In this document: positions 17,198 through 26,463 of the stretch, in pieces
Numbering within the stretch: the stretch's first letter is position 1
Layout of the letters: each line of letters begins with the position of its first letter
Origin: JAVJRN01 sp047635055
Lineage (GTDB): Bacteria > Bacteroidota > Bacteroidia > Cytophagales > Cyclobacteriaceae
NCBI GenBank assembly: GCA_047635055.1
Contig: JBLIIJ010000004.1
Span: 20,079 to 84,078, forward strand
DNA length: 64,000 nucleotides
Direction: 5' to 3'
The notes under the pieces: generated by a model
What the model was told of the DNA's origin: nothing
Database searches by the model: none
Seen by the model: the letters and a program-made list of their open reading frames with translations, nothing else
Program-made: the position numbers and the translations under genes

Positions 17198-18592
17198 TCA
17201 AATATGTATCGGGCGATCAGCCGTTGCTGCCAAGCAGGCCTCTTTCACAGCCTCCATATACGTTGGATGTGCATGCGACATTCTTGCAATATCTTCTGCA
17301 CTGGCTCTGAATTCCATAGCCGTCACTCCTGTCGCAATCATATCTGCGGCTCTTGCTCCTACTATATGCATTCCTAAAATTTCATCTGTCTCCTTATCCG
17401 CTAAGACCTTGACCAATCCGTCAAGATCCATGGATGCGCGAGCTCGGCCTAAGGCCTTATATGGAAATTTACCAATTTTAAAGGCTTTACCCTGTTCTTT
17501 AAGTTGCTCTTCGGTATATCCTACACTCGCAACTTCTGGCCAAGTATACACTACTCCAGGAATTAAATTATAGTTAATATGTGGCTTTTGACCATTCATT
17601 TGTTCAGCGACAAACACCCCTTCTTCCTCCGCTTTATGCGCAAGCATAGCACCTTTTACCACATCACCAATAGCCCATATATTATCGACATTTGTTTTGA
17701 GATGGGCATCTACTTCTATTTGACCTCTTTCCGAAAGTTTAACACCAACATTTTCTAATCCAAGCCCCTTTGTGAACGGCTTTCTTCCAATAGAAACCAA
17801 GCAATAGTCTCCTTTTAATTCTATGTTCTCTCCTTTTTTATTCTCCGCTGTTACCGTCACATCTTTGCCATTATTAGCAACTGCCGTTACTTTATGGTTC
17901 AAGTAAAAATCGAAACCCAGCTTCTTTAAAGATTTTTGTAATTCCTTACCCATGGTGCTATCCATACTAGGAATGAGTCTGTCTAAATATTCAACAACGG
18001 AGACTTTAGACCCAAGCCTGGCATATACCGACCCAAGCTCCATACCAATTACTCCACCACCAATAACGACCATATGTTTCGGAACCTCTTTCAATTCCAA
18101 AGCCTCCGTACTGGTAATGACTCGTTCTTTGTCTATGTCTATAAAAGGAAGAGAGGCAGGTTTTGATCCAGTAGCTATGATCACCTTTTCGGTAGTAATC
18201 GTTTTTTCTTCAGCACCAGAAATCTTTATTGTGTTTTTATCAACAAACGAACCCAAACCCGTGAGAACGTCAATTTTATTCTTCTTCATGAGGTAGGCAA
18301 TTCCTTCCACATTCTGGGTGACAACATTTGATTTACGAGCAATCATCTGCTTGATATTAACTTTAGGGGTGTTGATATCTATACCATGTTCCTTGAAAGT
18401 TGAGATTGCATTATGAAAATGCTCCGACGAATCGAGTAACGCTTTTGAAGGTATACAGCCCACATTAAGGCATGTTCCACCGAGCGTATCATATTTTTCA
18501 ATGATCGCAGTTTTCATTCCCAACTGCGCGCACCTGATGGCTGCTACGTATCCGCCAGGTCCTGATCCAATAACTGTAACTTGGTAATCCAT
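17198..18592 (-). CDS. lpdA: Dihydrolipoyl dehydrogenase (E3)
   Basis: A 464-residue flavoprotein that reoxidises dihydrolipoamide with NAD in 2-oxoacid dehydrogenase complexes. It has the FAD-binding VIGSGPGGYVAAIRCAQLG, the redox disulphide GGTCLNVGCIPSKALL, the NAD-binding VVIGGGVIGMELGSVY and the C-terminal HAHPTYMEAVKEA with the catalytic His-Glu pair. Length is normal for the family. It follows sucB on the same strand after a 487-base gap, so it may have its own promoter while serving the SucAB complex. Confidence 0.95.
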   Translation of the reverse strand: MDYQVTVIGSGPGGYVAAIRCAQLGMKTAIIEKYDTLGGTCLNVGCIPSKALLDSSEHFHNAISTFKEHGIDINTPKVNIKQMIARKSNVVTQNVEGIAYLMKKNKIDVLTGLGSFVDKNTIKISGAEEKTITTEKVIIATGSKPASLPFIDIDKERVITSTEALELKEVPKHMVVIGGGVIGMELGSVYARLGSKVSVVEYLDRLIPSMDSTMGKELQKSLKKLGFDFYLNHKVTAVANNGKDVTVTAENKKGENIELKGDYCLVSIGRKPFTKGLGLENVGVKLSERGQIEVDAHLKTNVDNIWAIGDVVKGAMLAHKAEEEGVFVAEQMNGQKPHINYNLIPGVVYTWPEVASVGYTEEQLKEQGKAFKIGKFPYKALGRARASMDLDGLVKVLADKETDEILGMHIVGARAADMIATGVTAMEFRASAEDIARMSHAHPTYMEAVKEACLAATADRPIHI

Positions 18593-19079
18593 ATTTTCTT
18601 TTTTGGTACAAAGTATCAGGCAGACAGTACTGAGTCCTTTGTGTTTTAATTAAGTTATTTAATTCAAAAATTGCTGCGATCTGTAAATCATTCCTTTTGC
18701 TAAATATATCGAATTAACATATTTAAACTACGCTCACAATAAAAGTTTGATTTCCAACTCACAAAGAGAACCAAAAGCGATAACTAGCCATTGATAAAAT
18801 TCTCTTTTATCATTTGTGGCAGCCACTCAACGCTAATAAAAGCTGCTCAAATTATACCTCTCTACATTTGTTATCTTAATCCCACTTTTTCAGCAACGAG
18901 AAAAGAATACATCATGAGATCCCTATTTTCGGCGCAAATACATTGCCTTCTTCCAAACCTCTTGATCTCATTACGTATTCATACATAACGCAACGATTAT
19001 CCCGAATCAACTACGCCTAAACTTGAGTTGGCCCGACGTACCTCGCAATGGATACATATTGCCAATAACCCATAGAAAC
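18593..19079. other. Intergenic region between sucB and lpdA
   Basis: About 490 bases with no believable gene on either strand and no terminator hairpin after sucB. Read on the minus strand, TATATTTA near the lpdA side is one base from the -7 consensus, a possible lpdA promoter, but support is weak. Confidence 0.4.
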
Positions 19080-20624
19080 TTAAACTCCTAATAACAATCT
19101 GGTCGGGTCTTCCAAAAGCTGCTTGACACGAACAAGGAAACTTACTGATTCTCTTCCGTCAATAATTCTATGATCATAAGATAACGCCACATACATCATA
19201 GGCCTAACGACAACTGCTCCATCCTCAACAACTGCTCTAGGCACAATATTGTGCATTCCTAAGATTGCTGATTGTGGTGCGTTAATAATCGGCGTTGACA
19301 TCATTGAACCAAAAACACCTCCATTAGTAAGCGTGAACGTTCCGCCAGTCATTTCTTCTATACTCAACTTATTGTCACGCGCTTTTATCGCTAATCTTAC
19401 AACCTCTTGTTCCACTTCCTTAAAAGACATAAGCTCAGCATTTCTTATGACTGGCACCACCAAACCTTTCGGGGCTGATACTGCAATCGAAATATCGCAA
19501 TAGTCGTTAAAGACCATTTCTTCCCCGTCTATCATTGCATTAACTGACGGAAATTCTTGGAGTGCGACACAACATGCCTTGGTGAAGAAAGACATAAAAC
19601 CAAGTCCTACTTCGTGCTTTTCCTTAAAAGCTTCTTTATATTTTTTTCTAATATCCATGATCGGCTGCATGTTCACTTCGTTAAAAGTAGTCAGCATAGC
19701 CGTTTCGTTCTTGACAGCTACAAGTCTTCTTGCTACAGTTTTTCTAAGAGGCGACATCTTTTTTCGGTTCTGCTCTCTACTTACTGCACCCCCTAAAACC
19801 GGAGCGTCAAGCATTGCTTTTGTTTCCTGTTTTGGTGCTTGTTTTTGTGGCTGAGGAGCAGCTTTTTCTGCTTTCATTGCGTCCTCTTTTGTTACTCTAC
19901 CATCTTTTCCCGTACCTTTAACAGTACTCGCAACAATACCTTTCTCCTCCAATATTTTCGCCGCTGCGGGAGAGGCGTGACCTGTTGCATAAGATTCATT
20001 ATTTGATACTGCTTGACTTGATGAGCCTCCAGAATCGACAGTAGTAGGTGCACTCGTGGCTGATCCAGCTGCTGTAACTTCTATTTTACATATCAAATCA
20101 CCTATTTCTAGGGTACTTCCTTCTTCCGCAACTATTCTTAGTATTCCATTAGCTTCTGCCGTCAAGTCAAAAGTTGCTTTATCCGATTCTATTTCTGCAA
20201 TAACTTCATCCAGCTCTACCGTGTCTCCATCGGATTTTTGCCAATTCGAGATCACAACCTCATTAATTGATTCTCCCACCGTGGGAACATGCATTTCTAA
20301 AACTTCCCCTGTAGACGAAGACTGGGTTGGTGCTACAGACTCCTTAGTCTCGCTTTTTGGTGCTTCTGGCTGAGCGCTAGACGATGATGCTGCTTCTTCT
20401 ATTTCACAAAGCAGACCTCCAATCTCAATCGCTTCACCTTCTTCTGCTTTTATTCTTAAAATACCAGCAGATTCCGCTGTTACTTCGAATGTTGCTTTAT
20501 CAGACTCTAATTCACAGATTACTTCATCCATTTCGACAAAGTCTCCATCATTTTTAGTCCACTGGGCCACTGTAACTTCTGTGATTGATTCTCCAACCGC
20601 AGGTACTTTCATTTCAAGGCTCAT
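19080..20624 (-). CDS. sucB: 2-oxoglutarate dehydrogenase E2, dihydrolipoyl succinyltransferase, two lipoyl domains
   Basis: A 514-residue acyltransferase core subunit. Two lipoyl domains occur in tandem, each with the modified-lysine motif (ELESDKATFEV near residue 43 and EIESDKATFDL near residue 165), joined by Ala/Ser/Pro linkers. They are followed by a peripheral-subunit-binding domain (SPAAAKILEEKGI...GKDGRVTKEDAM) and the catalytic domain with LSYDHRIIDG near the C-terminus. SucB usually has one lipoyl domain, so this is a longer form. It is 12 bases downstream of sucA, in one operon; assignment to the succinyl rather than acetyl enzyme rests on that context. Confidence 0.93.
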   Translation of the reverse strand: MSLEMKVPAVGESITEVTVAQWTKNDGDFVEMDEVICELESDKATFEVTAESAGILRIKAEEGEAIEIGGLLCEIEEAASSSSAQPEAPKSETKESVAPTQSSSTGEVLEMHVPTVGESINEVVISNWQKSDGDTVELDEVIAEIESDKATFDLTAEANGILRIVAEEGSTLEIGDLICKIEVTAAGSATSAPTTVDSGGSSSQAVSNNESYATGHASPAAAKILEEKGIVASTVKGTGKDGRVTKEDAMKAEKAAPQPQKQAPKQETKAMLDAPVLGGAVSREQNRKKMSPLRKTVARRLVAVKNETAMLTTFNEVNMQPIMDIRKKYKEAFKEKHEVGLGFMSFFTKACCVALQEFPSVNAMIDGEEMVFNDYCDISIAVSAPKGLVVPVIRNAELMSFKEVEQEVVRLAIKARDNKLSIEEMTGGTFTLTNGGVFGSMMSTPIINAPQSAILGMHNIVPRAVVEDGAVVVRPMMYVALSYDHRIIDGRESVSFLVRVKQLLEDPTRLLLGV

Positions 20625-20636
20625 AATATCTGTCGT

Positions 20637-23360
20637 TTATTTTTTAAAAGCTTCTTTAACAATATTGGCCTGCTCTTCTTTATGCACCTTCGCATATCCT
20701 GTAGCTGGTGAGGCCATTGCTTTCCTTGATATCAAGGAAAGTGGAAGTCCCGAAACACGTAGCATAAAACCCCATGCACCCATGTTTTCTGGCTCTTCTT
20801 GCACCCAAATCAATTTCGGGTCGCCGTACTTGTTCAATTCCTTATCTAATTGCTTCGTAGGGAAAGGAGCTAATTGTTCTAACCTTACGATGGCAATATC
20901 TTTTATCTTATTGGATTGTTGCTCTTCGAGTAGATCAAAATAGACCTTGCCAGTGCACAATAACACTCTCTTAACACTCTTATTTGTTACATATTTATCT
21001 CCGATAACTTCCTGAAAAGATCCCGTCATAAATTCCGATAAATCTGATTGCACTTTAGGGTGGCGCAATAAGGATTTCGGTGAGAACATGATACATGGTT
21101 TTCTAAACTCCCATACTACCTGCCTTCTTAATAAATGGAAAAAATTGGCCGGAGTGGTAACATCAGCAACGACCATATTTTCTTGAGCGGTCATTTGTAA
21201 AAAGCGCTCCATTCTTGCGCTGGAATGTTCTGGACCTTGCCCTTCATATCCGTGAGGTAACAACATAACCAAACCATTCATTCTTTCCCATTTGGTTTCC
21301 GCGCTCGTGATAAACTGATCTATCGTTACCTGAGCACCATTACAGAAATCTCCAAACTGTGCTTCCCAAATAATTAATGCATTAGGTGTTGCCATGGCAT
21401 AGCCATATTCAAACCCTAAAACACCGTATTCAGATAAAAGGGAATTGTATATTCTAAAAGGTTCCTGCCCCTCCTGAATATGATCCAAATTACTGTAAGC
21501 CTCGTTTGTATTGGAATCAAATAACACCGCATGCCTATGGGAGAATGTTCCTCTCTTGACATCCTGCCCAGACATTCTTACAATTTTTCCTTCCGCCAAA
21601 ATAGAGCCATAAGCAAGCAATTCCGCATCGGCCCATGTTAGCACCTTCTTATCGAAAAAATTAGCTTTTCGTTCCTTTAAGAGCTTATCTATTTGGCGAA
21701 GAGGCTTAAACCCTTTTGGCACTGAAATTAAGGCGTTTGCTACTTTTTTCAGTGTTTCTTCTGATATAGATGTATCCGGCGATTGATCAAAGTCTTCCAA
21801 TTTTGATCTCCTCAAAAAGTCCCATTCAGCCTCTATTTTCTGAGGAGTATATGGCAAAGGTTTTTGCTTTACCTCATCAAGTCTATCCTGAAGTTGCTTT
21901 TTAAACTCAACATCTAAAGCCTTCGCACGATCTTCCGTAATATCCCCATTCTGAATCAATTGCTTAACATAAACCTCTCTAGGATTTGCATGTTTTGCAA
22001 TCAAACTATAGAGTTTGGGTTGAGTGAATTTTGGTTCGTCACTCTCGTTATGGCCGTGCCTTCTATAGCACAGCAGATCAATGAAAAAATCTCTTTTAAA
22101 TTTCTGTCTATATTCAACAGCTAATTCGGCAGCAAAAGCTACTGCTTCAGCGTCATCACCATTCACATGGAGTACAGGTGCGTCTACAATTTTGGCAAGT
22201 TCGGTACAATAAATACTCGACCTTGCATCATCATAGTCAGTCGTAAAACCCACTTGATTGTTAATGACAAAATGTATGGTCCCACCAGTTCGGTAACCAT
22301 CCAATAAGGACATCTGTATACATTCATAAACAATTCCTTGACCAGCAACAGCCGCATCTCCGTGAATTAAAACCGGGATAGCTTTAGTTTCGTCTCCGCG
22401 GTACTCATCATCGATTTGAGCTCTGGTATATCCCAGAACAACTGGATCTACTGCCTCGAGATGAGAAGGATTTGGTGCTAACTTAACGTATATCTCCTTA
22501 CCTGAAGGTGTCTGCATTTGACTTGAGTACCCAAGATGATATTTCACATCGCCATCGCCCATTGTAAGATCTATATCGACATTACCTTCAAATTCCGCAA
22601 AAATTTGCTCGTAAGTCTTACCCATGATATTGGCAAGGACATTTAACCGTCCTCTGTGTGCCATTCCTATGATAACCTCTTCTGCACCAGATTCCGCTCC
22701 TTTATTTATGATGGTATCCAATGCGGCAATGGTATTTTCTCCACCTTCCAAGGAAAACCTTTTTTGTCCCAAGAATTTTGTGTGTAGAAAATTTTCAAAA
22801 ACTACAGCCTCATTAAGCTTTAGTAGAATACGCTTTTTCTCATCCAGCGTGTGACTGATGTTAGCCCCTTCTGATTCGACTTTCTCTTTAAACCAATTGA
22901 AAATTTCCGAATCTCGAATGTGATTATATTCATAACCAATGCTACCCAAGTAAACCTTCTCAAGCTTTTGAACAATCGCTTTCAATCGCGTTTTACCAAG
23001 ACCGACCTCAGCTCCGATCTCAAACTCTTCATTCAAATCATCTTTTGACAATCCGAAATTCTCGAGATCCAATCTAACATTATGTTGTCGCCTTTCTCGT
23101 ACCGGATTCGTATTTGACTTTAAATGAGCACGTGACCGATGTGCGTAAATTAAATTACGGACTAAAATTTCTTTGTGACCCTCTGATATTACAGACGGTT
23201 TGCTGTTCGCATTTTCGCCATATTTTTGAAGAGAGAATTCAAATCCTTGAAAGAATTTTTGCCAAGAATCATCTACACTTGTAGGATCGATTTTATAAGA
23301 TTCATATAGATCGTCTATATAACTTACATCAGCATTGGCTATATACGAGTAATTGTCCAT
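20637..23360 (-). CDS. sucA: 2-oxoglutarate dehydrogenase E1
   Basis: A 907-residue thiamine-diphosphate enzyme that decarboxylates 2-oxoglutarate and succinylates the lipoyl arm of SucB, a TCA-cycle step. It opens with the N-terminal motif YIDDLYESYKIDPTSVDDSW typical of OGDH E1. Thiamine-diphosphate and substrate motifs include GMAHRGRLNVLAN, HGDAAVAGQGIVYE, RRHGHNESDEP and LPHGYEGQGPEHSSAR. Length matches the family. It is the first gene of the sucA-sucB unit and is transcribed divergently from rpsP. Confidence 0.96.
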   Translation of the reverse strand: MDNYSYIANADVSYIDDLYESYKIDPTSVDDSWQKFFQGFEFSLQKYGENANSKPSVISEGHKEILVRNLIYAHRSRAHLKSNTNPVRERRQHNVRLDLENFGLSKDDLNEEFEIGAEVGLGKTRLKAIVQKLEKVYLGSIGYEYNHIRDSEIFNWFKEKVESEGANISHTLDEKKRILLKLNEAVVFENFLHTKFLGQKRFSLEGGENTIAALDTIINKGAESGAEEVIIGMAHRGRLNVLANIMGKTYEQIFAEFEGNVDIDLTMGDGDVKYHLGYSSQMQTPSGKEIYVKLAPNPSHLEAVDPVVLGYTRAQIDDEYRGDETKAIPVLIHGDAAVAGQGIVYECIQMSLLDGYRTGGTIHFVINNQVGFTTDYDDARSSIYCTELAKIVDAPVLHVNGDDAEAVAFAAELAVEYRQKFKRDFFIDLLCYRRHGHNESDEPKFTQPKLYSLIAKHANPREVYVKQLIQNGDITEDRAKALDVEFKKQLQDRLDEVKQKPLPYTPQKIEAEWDFLRRSKLEDFDQSPDTSISEETLKKVANALISVPKGFKPLRQIDKLLKERKANFFDKKVLTWADAELLAYGSILAEGKIVRMSGQDVKRGTFSHRHAVLFDSNTNEAYSNLDHIQEGQEPFRIYNSLLSEYGVLGFEYGYAMATPNALIIWEAQFGDFCNGAQVTIDQFITSAETKWERMNGLVMLLPHGYEGQGPEHSSARMERFLQMTAQENMVVADVTTPANFFHLLRRQVVWEFRKPCIMFSPKSLLRHPKVQSDLSEFMTGSFQEVIGDKYVTNKSVKRVLLCTGKVYFDLLEEQQSNKIKDIAIVRLEQLAPFPTKQLDKELNKYGDPKLIWVQEEPENMGAWGFMLRVSGLPLSLISRKAMASPATGYAKVHKEEQANIVKEAFKK

Positions 23361-23383
23361 AAATGGGTCTTTTTTTCCGACAT

Positions 23384-23391
23384 CAAAGCTA
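23384..23391 (-). promoter_or_regulatory. -7 promoter element of sucAB
   Basis: TAGCTTTG on the minus strand matches TAnnTTTG; it ends 23 bases before the sucA ATG. Confidence 0.55.
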
Positions 23392-23493
23392 TCTCATAAG
23401 TGTCTAAGATAAAAACTGCTTATCCGACTTAACAAATATTCCGTTTTTTAACCTTATCAATCAAACCAAAAGAATGTTTACGGATAAATAGAT

Positions 23494-23501
23494 TATCTTT
23501 G
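23494..23501 (+). promoter_or_regulatory. -7 promoter element of rpsP-rimM-trmD
   Basis: TATCTTTG matches TAnnTTTG exactly, 51 bases before the rpsP ATG, giving a leader of about 45 bases. Confidence 0.65.
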
Positions 23502-23552
23502 CGCTCTTTTAATTAAACTTTGAATGGACGCGTTCCATAAACAAAACAATCA

Positions 23553-24149
23553 ATGGCTGTAAAGATTAGATTATCACGTCGAGGACGTAAAAAACAAGCA
23601 ATGTATGATGTAGTCATTGCTGACGCTAGATCACCACGAGACGGTCGATTTATTGAAAAATTAGGTACTTATAACCCTAATACAAATCCAGCTACCATCA
23701 AACTTGATGATGAGAAAACTTTGTCATGGGTTATGACAGGTGCTCAACCAACGGATACTGTTAGAGCTATTTTGTCTTATCGTGGCATAATGTTTAAAAA
23801 ACATTTGCAAGTAGGAGTAAACAAAGGTGCTATTACTCAAGACGAAGCTGATGCTAAATTCGAGCAATGGTTGGAAGGTAAAACTTCACAAATCCAAGGT
23901 AAACTGGACAACTTGGCGGAGACAAAAGCGAGTCAAACTAAGTCAAAGCTAGAGGCTGAAGCTAAAGTGAACCAAGCACGTCTTGAAGCTATTTTGGCTA
24001 AAAGAAAAGTTGCTGACGATGCTCTTGCTGCTGATGTTGCTGCGGCCAATGCTGACAAAGCAGAAACTGCAATGGCGGAAGAAGCGGAAGAAGCAGTAGT
24101 GGAAGCAAAGGCTTCTGATGCTTCAGAAGGTGACAAAAAAGACGCATAA
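23553..24149 (+). CDS. rpsP: 30S ribosomal protein S16 with long C-terminal extension
   Basis: The first ~85 residues are a normal S16 (VKIRLSRRGRKKQAMYDVVI, SPRDGRFIEKLGTYNP). The protein then continues to 198 residues with a charged, Ala/Lys/Glu-rich tail predicted to be helical or coiled and ending very acidic (EEAEEAVVEAKASDASEGDK). Most bacterial S16 proteins are 80-90 residues; long S16 tails are known in Bacteroidota. It begins a compact operon with rimM and trmD. Confidence 0.95.
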   Translation: MAVKIRLSRRGRKKQAMYDVVIADARSPRDGRFIEKLGTYNPNTNPATIKLDDEKTLSWVMTGAQPTDTVRAILSYRGIMFKKHLQVGVNKGAITQDEADAKFEQWLEGKTSQIQGKLDNLAETKASQTKSKLEAEAKVNQARLEAILAKRKVADDALAADVAAANADKAETAMAEEAEEAVVEAKASDASEGDKKDA

Positions 24150-24155
24150 TAGATT

Positions 24156-24683
24156 ATGGGATTTGACGATTGCTATGAATTAGGCAATGTGATCAAAACA
24201 CATGGTTTGAATGGGGAAATTAGCATTCTATTAGATGTGGACGACCCATCACAATACACAGAATTGGAATCAGTATTCGTTAGTATAAACGAAAAACTGG
24301 TTCCTTTTTTTGTTGAATCTATTCATCTTCAAAAAGAAAATAAAGCATTATTGGCATTAGAAGACGTAGAGGATATAGATGCAGCAAAAGAGCTTGTTGG
24401 TCGGAAACTTTTTTTACCGTTAACATTCCTTCCAAACCTAAGTGCTGGCCAATATTATTTTCATGAACTGACAGGATTTGAAGTTCATGATGGGGACACG
24501 TTTATTGGTACCGTCGCTACTATATATGAACTCCCACAAAACAATCTTCTTGCCATCGATCATGATGGAATAGAGATTCTGGTTCCTTTGTCTGATGGTA
24601 TCATACAATCTGTTGACCTTAATAGTAAGAAAATAATTACAAATCTCCCGGATGGATTGATCGACGTATATAAAGATCAATAG
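24156..24683 (+). CDS. rimM: 16S rRNA processing protein
   Basis: A 175-residue 30S maturation factor that binds S19 during assembly. It has the N-terminal RimM beta-barrel (ELGNVIKTHGLNGEISILLD, with the GxxG turn) and the PRC-barrel C-terminal half (GQYYFHELTGFEV...VPLSDGIIQSVDL). It starts 6 bases after rpsP, within the conserved rpsP-rimM-trmD order. Confidence 0.94.
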   Translation: MGFDDCYELGNVIKTHGLNGEISILLDVDDPSQYTELESVFVSINEKLVPFFVESIHLQKENKALLALEDVEDIDAAKELVGRKLFLPLTFLPNLSAGQYYFHELTGFEVHDGDTFIGTVATIYELPQNNLLAIDHDGIEILVPLSDGIIQSVDLNSKKIITNLPDGLIDVYKDQ

Positions 24684-24701
24684 ATTTTAAACCTCAATAT
24701 T

Positions 24702-25376
24702 GTGCGATTAGACATTATTACCTGCCTACCAGAATTATTCGACGGCCCGCTCAATCAGAGCATTGTCAAACGCGCTCAACAAAAAAAAATAGTAGAAATA
24801 AATATTCATAATTTAAGGGACTACAGTACCTTAAAACACAAAAACGTTGACGATTATTCTTTTGGTGGTGGAGCCGGAATGGTTTTAATGATCGAGCCAA
24901 TAGAATCTTGTCTCAACTATATAAAATCCAAGAACGAGTATAAAGAGACGATCTACCTTTCTCCTGATGGCGAAACATTAAACCAAAAGTTAGCCAATCG
25001 ATTATCCTTGACCGAAAACATGATCCTATTGTGCGGCCACTATAAAGGAATTGACCAAAGAGTCCGTGACCACTTGATTACACGCGAAATCAGCATTGGA
25101 GACTATGTTCTTTCTGGTGGTGAATTAGCCGCTATGGTTCTCGCTGATGCCTTAATAAGATTAGTGCCCGGTGTATTGAATGATGAATCATCTGCCTTGA
25201 CCGATTCTTTCCAGGATGACTTACTTGCGCCACCAGTGTATACACGCCCAGCAGATTACAAGGGCTGGAAAGTGCCAGAAGTGCTCACCTCTGGACATGA
25301 GGCCAATGTCGAAAAATGGAGACATGAGCAAGCGGTAGCAAGAACTAAAAAACTACGCCCAGACCTGCTTGAATAG
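24702..25376 (+). CDS. trmD: tRNA (guanine-N1-)-methyltransferase
   Basis: A 224-residue SPOUT enzyme that methylates G37 of tRNAs with S-adenosylmethionine. Family motifs include the opening RLDIITCLPELFDGPLNQSI, SFGGGAGMVLMIEP, LLCGHYKGIDQRV and the knot region ISIGDYVLSGGELAAM. The start is GTG at 24702, 18 bases after rimM; no ATG is available near the family's N-terminus. Last gene of the operon. Confidence 0.95.
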   Translation: MRLDIITCLPELFDGPLNQSIVKRAQQKKIVEINIHNLRDYSTLKHKNVDDYSFGGGAGMVLMIEPIESCLNYIKSKNEYKETIYLSPDGETLNQKLANRLSLTENMILLCGHYKGIDQRVRDHLITREISIGDYVLSGGELAAMVLADALIRLVPGVLNDESSALTDSFQDDLLAPPVYTRPADYKGWKVPEVLTSGHEANVEKWRHEQAVARTKKLRPDLLE

Positions 25377-25930
25377 CCGATTTAGTAAGCGCTCTACTTA
25401 AATCCCCTTAAGTAAATCATCGATGTTTAGCCACTTTAATTGGTAATATCTCCATGTGCACCCATTTGCATTGTAATCGACAATAATTTGATGAATTTCT
25501 TGAATCAAAGAATTAAGAACCTAAATCCGGCAATAAAAAGACCGGTTATATAAAGAACTAATCAGTAATAATACCAGCGATAAATTTGAAACGCAAAGCC
25601 ATCGCGATTAGGCAATTTCTGAAATCCTAGGAACTTTGAGCAAACCTCAAAAATTGCCTTTTAATTTTTTATCCTTCTTCATCTAGCGATGAAAACCAGC
25701 AGAAACCTCGACAAACGCGTCATCATTTTTTTATTTAATCACGCCTTTTGCCTGCCAACAAAAAGATAAAAGCATAACAGAGCAAACTATTTCAAGCTTT
25801 AGGAAAAGAATAATAGGTTTTGATCCGAGCACAAGCTGTTTGTTATGATTATACAAATGCTCAAATTGGCTATTATGAAAATTTTCCCGTTACTTTTTGA
25901 TTTTACTTTTTCAACTGGAAATAAATTATC
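25377..25930. other. Intergenic region between trmD and rplS
   Basis: About 550 bases without a credible gene. It holds the terminator-like structure at 25611-25670 and, at its right end, the rplS promoter. Confidence 0.5.
25611..25670 (+). terminator. Two-tier hairpin with T-tract, likely terminator of rpsP-rimM-trmD
   Basis: Outer arms GGCAATT (25611-25617) and AATTGCC (25652-25658) enclose inner arms TTTGAG (25635-25640) and CTCAAA (25646-25651), followed by TTTTAATTTTTT (25659-25670). The T-tract fits a plus-strand terminator, although it lies about 235 bases beyond trmD. Confidence 0.5.
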
Positions 25931-25938
25931 TATATTTG
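25931..25938 (+). promoter_or_regulatory. -7 promoter element of rplS
   Basis: TATATTTG matches TAnnTTTG and lies 36 bases before the ATG at 25974. It sits inside the upstream extension of the open frame, which argues against the longer N-terminus. Confidence 0.65.
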
Positions 25939-25973
25939 CCTTCTTTTTGAAGGAAAAGGAAAAAGTCAAAGAC

Positions 25974-26327
25974 ATGAGCAATTTATTGAGATTTGTAGAA
26001 GAAGATTTGATGGCATCAAAAACCGAGCAGCCTGCTTTCGGTCCTGGTGATACAATCAATGTTCATTATAAAATAAAGGAAGGTGCTAAGGAGCGTATTC
26101 AGCAATTCCAAGGTACTGTAATGCAGATAAGAAACGTCAACAGTACTGGTGAGACATTCACTGTAAGAAAAGTATCAAGTGGTGTGGCTGTAGAAAGAAT
26201 ATTTCCCGTAATGTCTCAAAACATCGATAAAATCGAAGTAATGAGAAAGGGTAAGGTTAGAAGAGCTAAATTATTTTACTTAAGAGGTAGAAAAGGTAAA
26301 GCTGCTAGAATTAAGGAGAAATTATAA
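25974..26327 (+). CDS. rplS: 50S ribosomal protein L19
   Basis: A 117-residue L19 located at the 30S-50S interface. The open frame extends 43 codons further upstream, but that part contains the promoter and has no similarity to L19; the start at 25974 (MSNLLRFVEEDLM) is therefore used. Diagnostic segments are FGPGDTINVHYKIKEG, RIQQFQGTVMQIRN, VERIFPVMSQNIDKIEV and the end KLFYLRGRKGKAARIKEKL. Confidence 0.95.
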   Translation: MSNLLRFVEEDLMASKTEQPAFGPGDTINVHYKIKEGAKERIQQFQGTVMQIRNVNSTGETFTVRKVSSGVAVERIFPVMSQNIDKIEVMRKGKVRRAKLFYLRGRKGKAARIKEKL

Positions 26328-26350
26328 TAGTTAGTTGTGTAAAAGATTAA

Positions 26351-26381
26351 AATCCTGTCCATATCGGTCAGGATTTTTTTT
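26351..26381 (+). terminator. Intrinsic terminator of rplS
   Basis: AATCCTG (26351-26357) pairs with CAGGATT (26369-26375), followed by a T8 run. It lies 24 bases past the rplS stop. Confidence 0.85.
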
Positions 26382-26442
26382 GTTTTAACCCTTCTCATTC
26401 TGCCTTATTGTCAGTCTAAAGATTAAATTAACTTCGTAGTAC

Positions 26443-26450
26443 AATCTTTG
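26443..26450 (+). promoter_or_regulatory. Probable -7 element of dapF
   Basis: AATCTTTG is one base from TAnnTTTG and ends 13 bases before the dapF ATG, giving a very short leader. Confidence 0.45.
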
Positions 26451-26463
26451 CGTAATACTAGAA

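Noticed and set aside
18791..18988. A 65-codon plus-strand open frame between sucB and lpdA
   Set aside because: Antisense orientation to the operon, no recognisable motif, and low-complexity AT-rich composition.
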